From the NCBI GenBank assembly GCA_937949615.1, contig CALEDQ010000002.1, positions 1-47,411 on the forward strand: a DNA stretch of 47,411 bases. The letters are read 5' to 3'. Shown here in pieces: positions 15,735 through 23,360 of this stretch. Origin of the DNA: an uncultured bacterium. Its GTDB lineage: Bacteria; Muiribacteriota; Ozemobacteria; Ozemobacterales; Ozemobacteraceae. The position numbers were made by a program, and so were the translations under genes. The notes under the pieces were generated by a model. It was not told the origin of the DNA. It was given only the letters and a program-made list of their open reading frames with translations, and searched no databases. Numbering within the stretch: position 1 is the first letter of the stretch; each line of letters starts with the position of its first letter.

Positions 15735-16776
15735 AATCAGTATTTTTACACTGTCAATGTTTTGCTATCTTGCCGCTTTTGCCTTGAACAGCGCCTCTTT
15801 GAGTCTTGAACGGCAGAAACTGCACGCCTATGGCCGTGCCTTTAACTGGGTGGGTATAACTGCAGCGCTTGTCGCTCTTGGAATGCGCTGGCACAGCGCC
15901 GGGCACCCGCCGCTTTCAAATATGTACGAGTCACTGGTTACCCTGTCGACGCTCATCGTTCTGGTTGGCCAGATTTTTACGGCATCACAGCCACTGCCGG
16001 TTCTCGAGGCTGGAGCAAGCGTCGGTGCCGTTCTGATGATCGGCGTCGCTTCGGTTTTTTCTTCGGATATTCAGCCTCTGATCCCGGCTCTCCAGTCATA
16101 CTGGCTGCATCTGCATGTTTCTCTGGCATTTGTTGGCGAAGCCTGTTTTGCCGTTGCCTTCATTCTCAGCTATCTGTTCTGTCTGCGCCGGATCCTCGGC
16201 GATGCAGCCGGCCATACCGACTTTTCTGACAGTCGTGAAAAGCTGGCCTGTTATTCGGTGGTTGCCGGGCTGCCGGTTGCTTTTATCGGTGGAATGATTC
16301 TTCTGGCCAGTTATCTCAGCAAACATCCCATGTATGCAGACCGCTGGCACAATATTGTTTTCTGGGTAATTATTCCATCAATACTGGCTACAGTCGCGGT
16401 TGCAATCATGGCCTGGCTTTTTCGTGGAGCCCTGGGTCGTGGCGCTGAGCGCTGGCTGCCCGATAACGTCATACTCGACAACCTGATTTATCGGGCGATT
16501 GCCCTTGGTTACCCGTTGTTTACCGTTGGTGGACTGATTTTCGGTATGATCTGGGCAAACAAAGCCTGGGGCCGCTACTGGGGCTGGGATCCCAAAGAAA
16601 CCTGGGCTCTGATAACGTTTCTTGTCTATTCAATCTACCTGCATGTAAGGCTTGCCCGTGGCTGGAGCGGAACCTGGACAGCCTGCCTTTCAGTCGCAGG
16701 TTTCATCGTCACCATGTTCACCCTCTTCGGGGTCAATTTCCTCATCAGCAGTCTCCACTCCTACGCCGGCTCCTGA
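15727..16776 (+). CDS. ccsA: Cytochrome c biogenesis protein CcsA/ResC (349 aa)
   Basis: A polytopic membrane protein with about eight helices and the tryptophan-rich WWD signature WGRYWGWDPKE (about residue 281), the haem-binding motif of haem-handling proteins CcsA, CcmC and CcmF. It forms the haem channel and cytochrome c synthase with CcsB. It starts inside the end of ccsB (8-nt overlap). Its last 87 bases overlap, tail to tail, the 3' end of an antisense gene. The C-terminus (VNFLISSLHSYAGS) is normal for CcsA, so the overlap appears to be an extension of the other gene. Confidence 0.94.
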   Translation: MNEISIFTLSMFCYLAAFALNSASLSLERQKLHAYGRAFNWVGITAALVALGMRWHSAGHPPLSNMYESLVTLSTLIVLVGQIFTASQPLPVLEAGASVGAVLMIGVASVFSSDIQPLIPALQSYWLHLHVSLAFVGEACFAVAFILSYLFCLRRILGDAAGHTDFSDSREKLACYSVVAGLPVAFIGGMILLASYLSKHPMYADRWHNIVFWVIIPSILATVAVAIMAWLFRGALGRGAERWLPDNVILDNLIYRAIALGYPLFTVGGLIFGMIWANKAWGRYWGWDPKETWALITFLVYSIYLHVRLARGWSGTWTACLSVAGFIVTMFTLFGVNFLISSLHSYAGS

Positions 16777-17712
16777 ATCCTCTTCTTCTGCTGCAGCATC
16801 GGTCTGCCCGTTATCTGTCTGCCACCGGTTCCAGAACAGGTGAGCTAGAAATTCCCACGCTTCTTCAGCGCTGAAATCCTGGTTCCATTCAACGGCAGGG
16901 TGCAGTTCAGATTGATAGAATTCACAGAAATGTGAAAACTCCGGCAGACTGGCAATGTGTTCGGGCAGGTATTCTGCCGCATCCCAGATCTTTTCCAGGG
17001 TCAGGGCCGCTGCTGAGAGAAAATCGGTTTTTCGGGGCTGTACGGGTTGGGTTGCGTCAATCAGATGCATGGGCAGGCGCGGGTGCAGCCACGCCTTTTT
17101 TCTGCCCGGAAAAGCGATCATGTTGTTCTGTTGCAGAATCTTTGCTGTCTGTGCCGGCAGAGCCATAAATTCTTCGGGGGCAAGCCCATGTCGCAGACTT
17201 TTCAGCAGAAGCAGCAGCTGATCGGCTGGCAGACCTGTTTCAATTGAGACCCGGTTAAAAACTTCCTGAGGTGACAGGTGCAGCTGCATTGGCCCAAAAC
17301 AGAGCCATAGACCTGGTTTTTCCTGGGCATCCCAGAATTTAAAAATGGCATGTTCGGGAGCAAAGAACAGACGACAGCCGGCAAGGCTGATTTCGTCATA
17401 TTTGTTAGCAAGACTGTAAATCATCGCTGCAGCAAGTTCTTCATTCTGCAGCAGGGTTTCGATTATTTCGTGTCTTTCCTGGCGGGTTGCCCTGTTTTTA
17501 ACATGCAGGTAGGCGTTCAGCAGCGCATTGTAGTTTTCGCTGCGTTCAGAAAAGGTGTATTCGGCTATTTTGCGCAGTAGCGCGAGAAGTTGCGGGCGGC
17601 GACCAAGCCGGCTGGCCATTCCCTGAAAGGCCTTGAGCGATACGGCCATGACCGGGTATTTGTGCTCAGACCAGAGAAACTCATAAATGCCGCGATGCGA
17701 AGGCTGAAGCAT
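16690..17712 (-). CDS. Unknown cytoplasmic protein with acidic tail (340 aa)
   Basis: No signal peptide, membrane helix or known motif is visible. The sequence looks largely helical, and the last ~36 residues are strongly acidic (for example DAAAEEEDSG and DPEEGEHGDDE). That acidic tail is encoded exactly where the gene runs antisense into the end of ccsA (16690-16776). Its start follows the stop of the upstream propeller gene by one base (TGAAATG) without an SD of its own, so it is probably translated by coupling. Confidence that the gene is real rests on its length and operon position. Confidence 0.75.
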   Translation of the reverse strand: MLQPSHRGIYEFLWSEHKYPVMAVSLKAFQGMASRLGRRPQLLALLRKIAEYTFSERSENYNALLNAYLHVKNRATRQERHEIIETLLQNEELAAAMIYSLANKYDEISLAGCRLFFAPEHAIFKFWDAQEKPGLWLCFGPMQLHLSPQEVFNRVSIETGLPADQLLLLLKSLRHGLAPEEFMALPAQTAKILQQNNMIAFPGRKKAWLHPRLPMHLIDATQPVQPRKTDFLSAAALTLEKIWDAAEYLPEHIASLPEFSHFCEFYQSELHPAVEWNQDFSAEEAWEFLAHLFWNRWQTDNGQTDAAAEEEDSGAGVGVETADEEIDPEEGEHGDDETCD

Positions 17713-17713
17713 T

Positions 17714-18361
17714 TCAGAAAGTTATTACCGCTTTCCATTCGCCATCTTTGAATCTTGCAACTGTGCCACCGACGCTGCCGACCCAGATGGTATCACCCTT
17801 GACTTTGATTGAATGAATACTGGCCTGTGGCAGGCCATTGCTTTCATTGTAGGTTTTCCAGGTTTCGCCATCGAAGAAAGCGAGGCCTGAAGGAGTGCCA
17901 ACCCAGAGATTACCATAGCTGTCAATGGCCAGATCTCTGATGACATCGTTGGGCAGGCCTTCTTTTTCTGTGAAACGCTGCCACTCTTTACCTTCGAGAT
18001 CGCAACTCGAAAGACCGGCATTGGTGCCAAGCCAGACCCGGCCACGTTTTTCGTCAATGCTGATGCAGGTGATGTAGTCAGATATCAGGCCGTCGTCAAT
18101 CGAGGGGCTGGTGCGGGTACTACGATTGGTGAAATTCTGGGTGCGGCTGCCGTCATAAACCTGCAGACCATCACCGAAGGTGCCGGTCCAGATCGAGTCA
18201 TCGAGCACGGCGTAACTGGTTTTATAGGTATTAAGCAGCGAATCTTTGCGAAAATACTTGAGCCAGTTCGAGTCTGCATGTGCTCTTGGCGGGAACAGAA
18301 AAATGCTGATCAGGCTCATCACCACAAAAATAAAGAACCAGCGCGAATTAGTATGTTCCAT
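17714..18361 (-). CDS. Secreted short beta-propeller protein, Reg_prop-type repeats (215 aa)
   Basis: A signal peptide ends at about AHA (residue 29). Four repeats of the two-component-regulator-propeller type follow, each with a W-x-G-T/S core (IWTGTFGDGL, VWLGTNAGL, LWVGTPSGL, IWVGSVGG) and a Y/F-DG turn with N-GLP between them. Such repeats normally form 7- to 14-blade sensor domains of hybrid kinases. Here four blades stand alone, with no kinase attached, so the protein may oligomerise or be a remnant. It lies directly downstream of a phosphorelay operon. Its SD (GAGG within TGAGGCAGAC) can be hidden by an upstream complementary segment (see the inverted repeat entry). Confidence 0.82.
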   Translation of the reverse strand: MEHTNSRWFFIFVVMSLISIFLFPPRAHADSNWLKYFRKDSLLNTYKTSYAVLDDSIWTGTFGDGLQVYDGSRTQNFTNRSTRTSPSIDDGLISDYITCISIDEKRGRVWLGTNAGLSSCDLEGKEWQRFTEKEGLPNDVIRDLAIDSYGNLWVGTPSGLAFFDGETWKTYNESNGLPQASIHSIKVKGDTIWVGSVGGTVARFKDGEWKAVITF

Positions 18362-18366
18362 AAATT

Positions 18367-18443
18367 GTCTGCCTCACAGAATTCTGATTTTATTACTTCT
18401 GTTATCGGAATAATGTGTCGGTTTGTTTATACCTGAGGCAGAC
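18367..18443 (-). promoter_or_regulatory. Inverted repeat that can sequester the SD of the propeller gene
   Basis: GTCTGCCTCA (18367-18376) and TGAGGCAGAC (18434-18443) are perfect 10-bp inverted repeats separated by 57 nt. In a minus-strand transcript reading through from the kinase operon, the copy next to the propeller start carries its SD (GAGG) and would be paired. A transcript starting inside the 57-nt interval would leave the SD free. Confidence 0.5.
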
Positions 18444-18452
18444 GGACTTTAT

Positions 18453-18848
18453 TCAGTCTATCAGGCCAAGTTTGCGTATTTCATCAAGCAATTTTGCCTT
18501 CTGAATCGGCTTCGGAAGAAAAGCATCACAAAGGTTGTAAAAGGCAGTTGTTGCGTTTTTCATATCGCCAAGGGCGGTGACCATCATGATTTTTGCACCA
18601 TCTTTGGAGTAAATGCCATTCGCCATCTCCATGTCGCGAATCTGTTTCAAGGCTTCGTGCCCATCCATTTCCGGCATCATGATGTCGAGGCAGATGAGGT
18701 CGTAATGCTCTTTGGCCTCGAGGGCAATTTTGACGGCGTCGACCGCTTCCTGGCCGTTTACGGCAATATGAAGCGGTCCAAAGCTTTTCAGGATTTCCTG
18801 AAGCAGCAGTCGACTGGTAAAATCGTCTTCAACAATCAGAGTTTTCAT
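18453..18848 (-). CDS. Possible internally initiated receiver-only product (131 aa)
   Basis: Within the hybrid kinase frame, an ATG at 18848 is preceded by GGGAGG (18859-18854) at 5-nt spacing, the strongest SD in the operon. Translation from here would give MKTLIVEDD and a complete CheY-like receiver with D55 and the K in PKP. The hybrid kinase would then yield two products, or the gene is a recent fusion of a kinase-HPt gene with a separate response regulator gene that kept its ribosome-binding site. Confidence 0.42.
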   Translation of the reverse strand: MKTLIVEDDFTSRLLLQEILKSFGPLHIAVNGQEAVDAVKIALEAKEHYDLICLDIMMPEMDGHEALKQIRDMEMANGIYSKDGAKIMMVTALGDMKNATTAFYNLCDAFLPKPIQKAKLLDEIRKLGLID

Positions 18849-20855
18849 TCTGGCCTCCCTGTTTGATCCCTTTCCAAGGGCATCATTTACTTCATTCCTG
18901 AATTCTTCAAATGCTTTATTAAGCTCGGGCAGTCGCTCGCTTACCTTTTTCAGATTGCCTTGCCGGGCGTCATTCTTCATGACGCCGGCGATATCGCTTA
19001 TTGATTTGCCACCGGCGTTGGCAGCAGCCCCGGCAATTCGATGAGTCTGCCTTTCGACAATTTTATGCTGCTGCCGATTTAGCGCGTCTTCAAGAATTTC
19101 GAGCTGGTCGGGCATATCGGCGAGAAAGCTTTTAACGAGTTTTATTGCAAGTTCTTCGTCATTCATCAGACGATCGAGCAGATCGGTCTGATCAAACACG
19201 CCATTCGCCGGAAGCGGTCTATCCAGGCTCACTCTTTTTCCGGTATTTCCTGGAGCGGTTTCTGAATCTCTGCCGGCCTGTTTCTGCCGCTCGAAAGTGG
19301 CTGTGAACCAGAATTCAGAACCTTTGCCTTCTTCGCTGTATACGCCTATTTCGCCACCCATCATTTCGGCAAGCTGCTTTGAAATTGCCAGGCCGAGACC
19401 CGATCCGCCATGCTTTCTCGTTGTTGACGGATCGACCTGGCTGAATTTCTTGAAAAGGACATCAAACTTGTTTGCAGGTATACCAATACCGGTGTCAAAA
19501 ATCTGAAATTTCATCAGCACATTGCTGCCAGAATCTTTTACCACGGAAACGGTCAATGTCACTCTGCCGGTTTTTGTGAATTTGATGGCATTGCCGGTAA
19601 GGTTGGTAAGTATCTGCCTGAGTCTGGCCGGGTCACCTGAAATGTGCGAAGGCATTTCTGCAGGCAAGTTGACCAGAAAATCAAGCCCTTTTATGCTTGC
19701 TTTCAGCTTCATGATTTCTGTGACTTCATTTATCAATGCGGCAAGGTCAAAACCGATGTTTTCAAGAACCAGTTTGCCGGCTTCGAGTTTCGAAAAGTCG
19801 AGAATGTCCTCTACCAGTGTCAAAAGAGATTCGCCGCTGGCATGAATGATCTCGACGAAGTGCTTTTGTTCTGCGCTCAGGACTGTTTCAAGCAGAAGAT
19901 CGGTGATTCCGATAATACCGTTCAACGGTGTGCGAATCTCATGGCTCATATTCGCAAGGAATTCGCTTTTGGCGCGATTTGCCATTTTAGCCTGTATGGT
20001 CATTTCGTTGGCGGTGATGGTTGCTTCTTCAAGTCTGCGATTTGTTTCAAGAAGCGCTTTTTCTGCCTGCTTTCGGGCGGTGACATCAGTAATGATCGAG
20101 TGAATGACGTTTCTGCCCTTGAAGCGGATGGAACTTGCCGAAACCATAACATTATGCTGAGAACCGTCGGCGATTTTGTGAATAAATTCGAATTGTAGAC
20201 AGCCCTGCAGAACAACTGTCTGCATTGCCTTTCTGACCGTGCTTTCAGGATTGATGTTTATGTCAGTAATGCGCATGGCCAGAAGTTTGTCGCGCGGGTA
20301 ACCATAAAAACTGACGGCTGCATTATTGGCATCGACAATCAGAGTGCTGTCAGGGTCTATCATAAGCATCACCGTCGAGTTGTTTTCGAACTGGCTGCGG
20401 TATGATTCTTCACTTTCGCGCAGCTTCTTTTCTGCGAGAAGTCTTTGTTCTTCTCTTTCAAGCTCGCGGTTAACTTTTTGCAGAGCCCCGGGCAGAAGAT
20501 CGAGAAAATGTGTTCCCTTGACTATGTAATCAAGGGCTCCCATTTTCATCATTTCAACTGCAATTCTTTCGTCACCCTGCCCGGTTGAAACAATGAATGG
20601 CGGCAGCTCACGCCCGGTTGCGGCAAAATCACTGATAAAATCACGGGCATTCATATCGGGCAGGCTGAAGTCAAGAATGATCAGCCTTGGTGCCTCATTG
20701 CTTTTCAGCCATGCAATAGCTTTTTTTCCTGAATGTACACAGGCCGGTAAAAAACCACATTCCTCGACCTTTTCGCCAATCAGGTCGGCAAGGCCGGGAT
20801 CATCCTCAACAATCAGAATTGTTTCTATCTTTTTATCAATCATGCTCAGGCTCAA
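18453..20855 (-). CDS. Hybrid histidine kinase REC-PAS-HisKA-HATPase-HPt-REC (800 aa)
   Basis: Domains in order: receiver (about 10-130, phospho-acceptor D62, IVKG lysine), PAS (about 152-270), HisKA with H305 in MSHEIRTPLNG, HATPase (about 415-535, with DTGIGIP and GGSGLGLAI), HPt (about 560-650, H605 in THRIAGAAANAG) and a C-terminal receiver (670-800, D724 in CLDIMMPEMDG). There are no membrane helices, so it is cytoplasmic. The start is taken as TTG at 20855, which overlaps the stop of the upstream kinase as TTGA; an ATG at 20843 is the alternative. It is the last gene of a three-gene phosphorelay. An internal ATG with a strong SD precedes the last receiver. Confidence 0.92.
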   Translation of the reverse strand: MSLSMIDKKIETILIVEDDPGLADLIGEKVEECGFLPACVHSGKKAIAWLKSNEAPRLIILDFSLPDMNARDFISDFAATGRELPPFIVSTGQGDERIAVEMMKMGALDYIVKGTHFLDLLPGALQKVNRELEREEQRLLAEKKLRESEESYRSQFENNSTVMLMIDPDSTLIVDANNAAVSFYGYPRDKLLAMRITDININPESTVRKAMQTVVLQGCLQFEFIHKIADGSQHNVMVSASSIRFKGRNVIHSIITDVTARKQAEKALLETNRRLEEATITANEMTIQAKMANRAKSEFLANMSHEIRTPLNGIIGITDLLLETVLSAEQKHFVEIIHASGESLLTLVEDILDFSKLEAGKLVLENIGFDLAALINEVTEIMKLKASIKGLDFLVNLPAEMPSHISGDPARLRQILTNLTGNAIKFTKTGRVTLTVSVVKDSGSNVLMKFQIFDTGIGIPANKFDVLFKKFSQVDPSTTRKHGGSGLGLAISKQLAEMMGGEIGVYSEEGKGSEFWFTATFERQKQAGRDSETAPGNTGKRVSLDRPLPANGVFDQTDLLDRLMNDEELAIKLVKSFLADMPDQLEILEDALNRQQHKIVERQTHRIAGAAANAGGKSISDIAGVMKNDARQGNLKKVSERLPELNKAFEEFRNEVNDALGKGSNREARMKTLIVEDDFTSRLLLQEILKSFGPLHIAVNGQEAVDAVKIALEAKEHYDLICLDIMMPEMDGHEALKQIRDMEMANGIYSKDGAKIMMVTALGDMKNATTAFYNLCDAFLPKPIQKAKLLDEIRKLGLID

Positions 20856-22090
20856 TATTCCTGGAATTCTGTAGTCTGCAGCACTACTGAAAAAACACTG
20901 CCGACACCTGGCTCACTCTCAACTTTTACCTTGCCGCGGTGCTTTTCGGCAATCTTTTTAACCAGCGAAAGTCCGATTCCGTCACCAGATTCCGGGCTTG
21001 CACCATCAATACGGTAAAAAAGATTCCAGACCTGGTCAAGGTGTTTCTTTTCAATTCCGGTTCCATTGTCTTTTACCGAATAAATGGCTTTACGCAGCCC
21101 CGAAATCGCACTTATCTCGATGATCAGATTTCTTGATGGGTCGCGGTATTTGACCGCATTGCTGATCAAATTCGAGAACATCTGGTTCAAAAGGTTTTCG
21201 TCGCCATAACAGTCGGGTAATTGACCGATTTTTATGCTTGCTCCGATTTCAGAAAGCTGAAAAGTGCTGGTCTCGACAATTTTTTCCAGCAGCTGATTCA
21301 TGTCGACGGGTTTGATGGCCATCGTTGCGCGGCCTGTCCTTGAAAGCTGCAGCAGGCCATTCAGGAGCGCGTCCATTTTATTGACGCCGGCAAGGATAAA
21401 GTGCAGGGTTTTTGGTATTCCCTCACCGAGCAGTTTTTTCAGTTCTTCATTTCCGGTGTTCTCGAGGTGCTCTTTTGCCAGATCCATGACCTTTGCAGTC
21501 TGCTTGTTAAGACGCTGACTGAAACCCTGAATGTTGACCAGGGGCGTTCTAAGGTCGTGTGAGGTGATATACAGGTAGTTTTCAAGTTCTTTGCTGCGTG
21601 CTGACATCAGTTCATGCATCTGGCGGCTGGCAGTTATATCGTTCGTGATAGTGGCAAAGAGATGGCAGCCGAGGGAAATGGCAGTTATCGAGAAAAATCG
21701 GTCGAGCGGCGGGTAGAAGGTTATCATTTCCTTTGGCTGCCCATGTTTTACAACGCTTTCGTATTCTCTGATATAGGGCGCCGGCATCACGGAATAAAGA
21801 TCGGTGGCAAGACGGTTTCTAATCTCTTCTGCTTTTTTTCCGAGAAGATTCAGAAAAGCGTTGTTGCCGTCTATGATTCGATAATCAATCGCCTCACCGG
21901 TTTCATTGAAGATCATTTCATGAACCGCCACTATTTCTTTGAGATTAGTGAAAATGCCTGATAATGGGTGATTCTGCAACAGATGACAACAGTTGTCTTT
22001 CAGGCAACCCTCGGTAGAACGTGTTTTTCTGCTGCATATTCTGCCGCGCCGGTCGCGTACAGGCTCTGATTTTGTCTGCTGATGTGGCAA
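20852..22090 (-). CDS. PAS-type sensor histidine kinase (412 aa)
   Basis: A cytoplasmic kinase: PAS-like domain at about 45-155 (with an YRIIDGNNAFLNLLG start), HisKA with H178 in TSHDLRTPLVN, and HATPase with NLISNAVKYRD, DNGTGIE and GDGIGLSLV. The start is TTG at 22090, preceded by AAGGA at good spacing inside the end of the upstream gene; no ATG precedes the PAS domain. The N-terminal 40 residues hold C19, C29, C34, C35 and H36, which could bind a metal or sense redox. It lacks a receiver, so phosphate probably passes to the neighbouring stand-alone regulator or the hybrid kinase's receivers. Confidence 0.9.
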   Translation of the reverse strand: MPHQQTKSEPVRDRRGRICSRKTRSTEGCLKDNCCHLLQNHPLSGIFTNLKEIVAVHEMIFNETGEAIDYRIIDGNNAFLNLLGKKAEEIRNRLATDLYSVMPAPYIREYESVVKHGQPKEMITFYPPLDRFFSITAISLGCHLFATITNDITASRQMHELMSARSKELENYLYITSHDLRTPLVNIQGFSQRLNKQTAKVMDLAKEHLENTGNEELKKLLGEGIPKTLHFILAGVNKMDALLNGLLQLSRTGRATMAIKPVDMNQLLEKIVETSTFQLSEIGASIKIGQLPDCYGDENLLNQMFSNLISNAVKYRDPSRNLIIEISAISGLRKAIYSVKDNGTGIEKKHLDQVWNLFYRIDGASPESGDGIGLSLVKKIAEKHRGKVKVESEPGVGSVFSVVLQTTEFQEY

Positions 22091-22093
22091 AAG

Positions 22094-22519
22094 CTATATC
22101 CTTACAATCTGTATGAATAGCCCCAGTCGTTTGAGCGATTCGGCAAAAATACGGTAGTCGACAGGTTTTGTTATATACATGTTGCACCCAAGCTCATAAC
22201 ATTTCTCTATTTCAGGCTGATCATCAGTGGTTGAAACCATTATTACCGGAATTTTTTTGAGAGTCTCATGGCTCTTGATTCTTCTCAATACCTCGATTCC
22301 GTCCATCTTTGGCATTTTTATATCGAGAAGCAGCAGATAGTTCAGAACCGCAGTCGCACTTGCAACCTTTTCATTAAGGAATTCCCATACTTCCTGGCCG
22401 TCACAGAACCGCCTGATCTGGTTGCGAATCCCTGAGTCCTTCAGTTCGTCTACAATCAGTTCCGCATGGCCAGGGTCATCTTCTGCCACCAGAATGGTCA
22501 TTTCTTTTTCGTCACACAT
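22094..22519 (-). CDS. Stand-alone response regulator, CheY/Rcp1-like (141 aa)
   Basis: A single receiver domain with acidic pair E13-D14-D15, phospho-acceptor D66 in LLLLDIKMPKMDG, T/S switch in VSTTDD, and K in ITKPVD. The long loop around residues 50-62 and the LLLLDI core resemble Rcp1-type regulators that partner with PAS or phytochrome-type kinases. It has no output domain. It is the first gene of the phosphorelay operon. GAGG lies 9 nt upstream of the ATG, and this SD takes part in alternative pairing in the leader. Confidence 0.92.
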   Translation of the reverse strand: MCDEKEMTILVAEDDPGHAELIVDELKDSGIRNQIRRFCDGQEVWEFLNEKVASATAVLNYLLLLDIKMPKMDGIEVLRRIKSHETLKKIPVIMVSTTDDQPEIEKCYELGCNMYITKPVDYRIFAESLKRLGLFIQIVRI

Positions 22520-22526
22520 ATTTCTG

Positions 22527-22603
22527 CCTCACAGACCAGATTTTTCACAGCTGAATCTTCGAAAGGCAGTGAGGAATTTATTTTTCCAGATCCTGACCTC
22601 ACT
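22527..22603 (-). promoter_or_regulatory. Phosphorelay operon leader with mutually exclusive stems
   Basis: On the minus strand three segments follow each other: AGTGAGG (22603-22597), CCTCACT (22574-22568) and GTGAGG (22532-22527). The last is the SD of the response regulator. The middle segment can pair perfectly with the first (7 bp) or with the SD (6 bp, plus a G-C after one mismatch), but not both. This is the layout of a two-state RNA switch, with the first segment acting as anti-sequestrator. Confidence 0.45.
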
Positions 22604-22610
22604 TATATTA

Positions 22611-22640
22611 ATTGTAACAAAAAAACAAAGCCTTCATTAA
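22611..22640 (-). promoter_or_regulatory. Possible promoter of the phosphorelay operon
   Basis: On the minus strand TTAATG (22640-22635), an 18-nt spacer and TACAAT (22616-22611). The -10 matches 5/6 and the -35 only 3/6. The implied start near 22604 would put the AGTGAGG segment at the extreme 5' end of the transcript. An overlapping TATAAG a few bases downstream is an alternative -10. Confidence 0.3.
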
Positions 22641-22688
22641 CCGGCAGCGGTAATTCTTTGGCCGGTTTCGGCATGCCTTGACAATTGA

Positions 22689-23330
22689 TTATTCAAAAAG
22701 CCCTATATTGATCGCCACTGTACCGCTTGCTCCCTGCAGCTTGGTTTCTGAGAGCACAGGAACCGGTTTGCGTTTTCCCGGCTTATATTGACTGAAGGTG
22801 GCGGCGGAGTTGAAATAGTGATCGACCGTCGTTTTTTCGCCTTCTTTAAAGCCAACATAGGGAAACACAACTTTTTTATAACTTCTTCCGAAGCCATAAA
22901 AACGGTCGAACTTCATTTCGACCTCAATCTTTAGAATTCCGGGTATGACGTTTTCGACGTTTTTTTCATACACGGCAGTATATTCACGGCCAAGCCCATC
23001 GTTCCAGTTGGCGGCAAATTCGCTGCTGCGCTCTTCTTTCTCAACCAGATCGATGTTGCCTTGGTATTCATCATTGATGTAGAGTTTACCGTAAGCCGGC
23101 AGGCGATCTGGTTTGTCTCCGGTATAAAGAAGCCTTACCCGCAATGAAGATTTTTCGATTCTGGCGTTGCGGGTTGTCTGGTCGTGCAGATCGGCGTTGC
23201 ATTCAGGGCATAGCAGTGTCAGACCTGACAGATCTTTTGCCCCACAGAACGGGCAATCTTCTGCCATTGCTGAGTTTGCAAAAAACAGCATGACAGTTAT
23301 CAATACAAATATCTGGAAAAGGTTTTTCAT
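22689..23330 (-). CDS. Secreted zinc-ribbon protein of unknown function (213 aa)
   Basis: A signal peptide (MKNLFQIFVLITVMLFF, cleavage after AMA near residue 23) is followed at once by a CPFC-x11-CPEC zinc ribbon (C26, C29, C41, C44), then about 150 residues of beta-rich sequence. Exported zinc ribbons are unusual, because these motifs mostly occur in the cytoplasm. The beta part has regular alternating hydrophobics (RVRLLYTGD, YGKLYINDEYQGNIDL) suggesting a surface beta sandwich. The SD before the ATG is poor, and a short reading frame with a strong SD lies just upstream. No family recognised. Confidence 0.82.
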   Translation of the reverse strand: MKNLFQIFVLITVMLFFANSAMAEDCPFCGAKDLSGLTLLCPECNADLHDQTTRNARIEKSSLRVRLLYTGDKPDRLPAYGKLYINDEYQGNIDLVEKEERSSEFAANWNDGLGREYTAVYEKNVENVIPGILKIEVEMKFDRFYGFGRSYKKVVFPYVGFKEGEKTTVDHYFNSAATFSQYKPGKRKPVPVLSETKLQGASGTVAINIGLFE

Positions 23331-23360
23331 AGCTCAGATAAACTATCGACAACCATGCCG

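Noticed and set aside
22639..22667. Hairpin AACCGGC/GCCGGTT after the zinc-ribbon gene as terminator
   Set aside because: Only 7 bp with a 15-nt loop, and the T-run comes about 10 nt too late; it may be a weak terminator but it is not supported.
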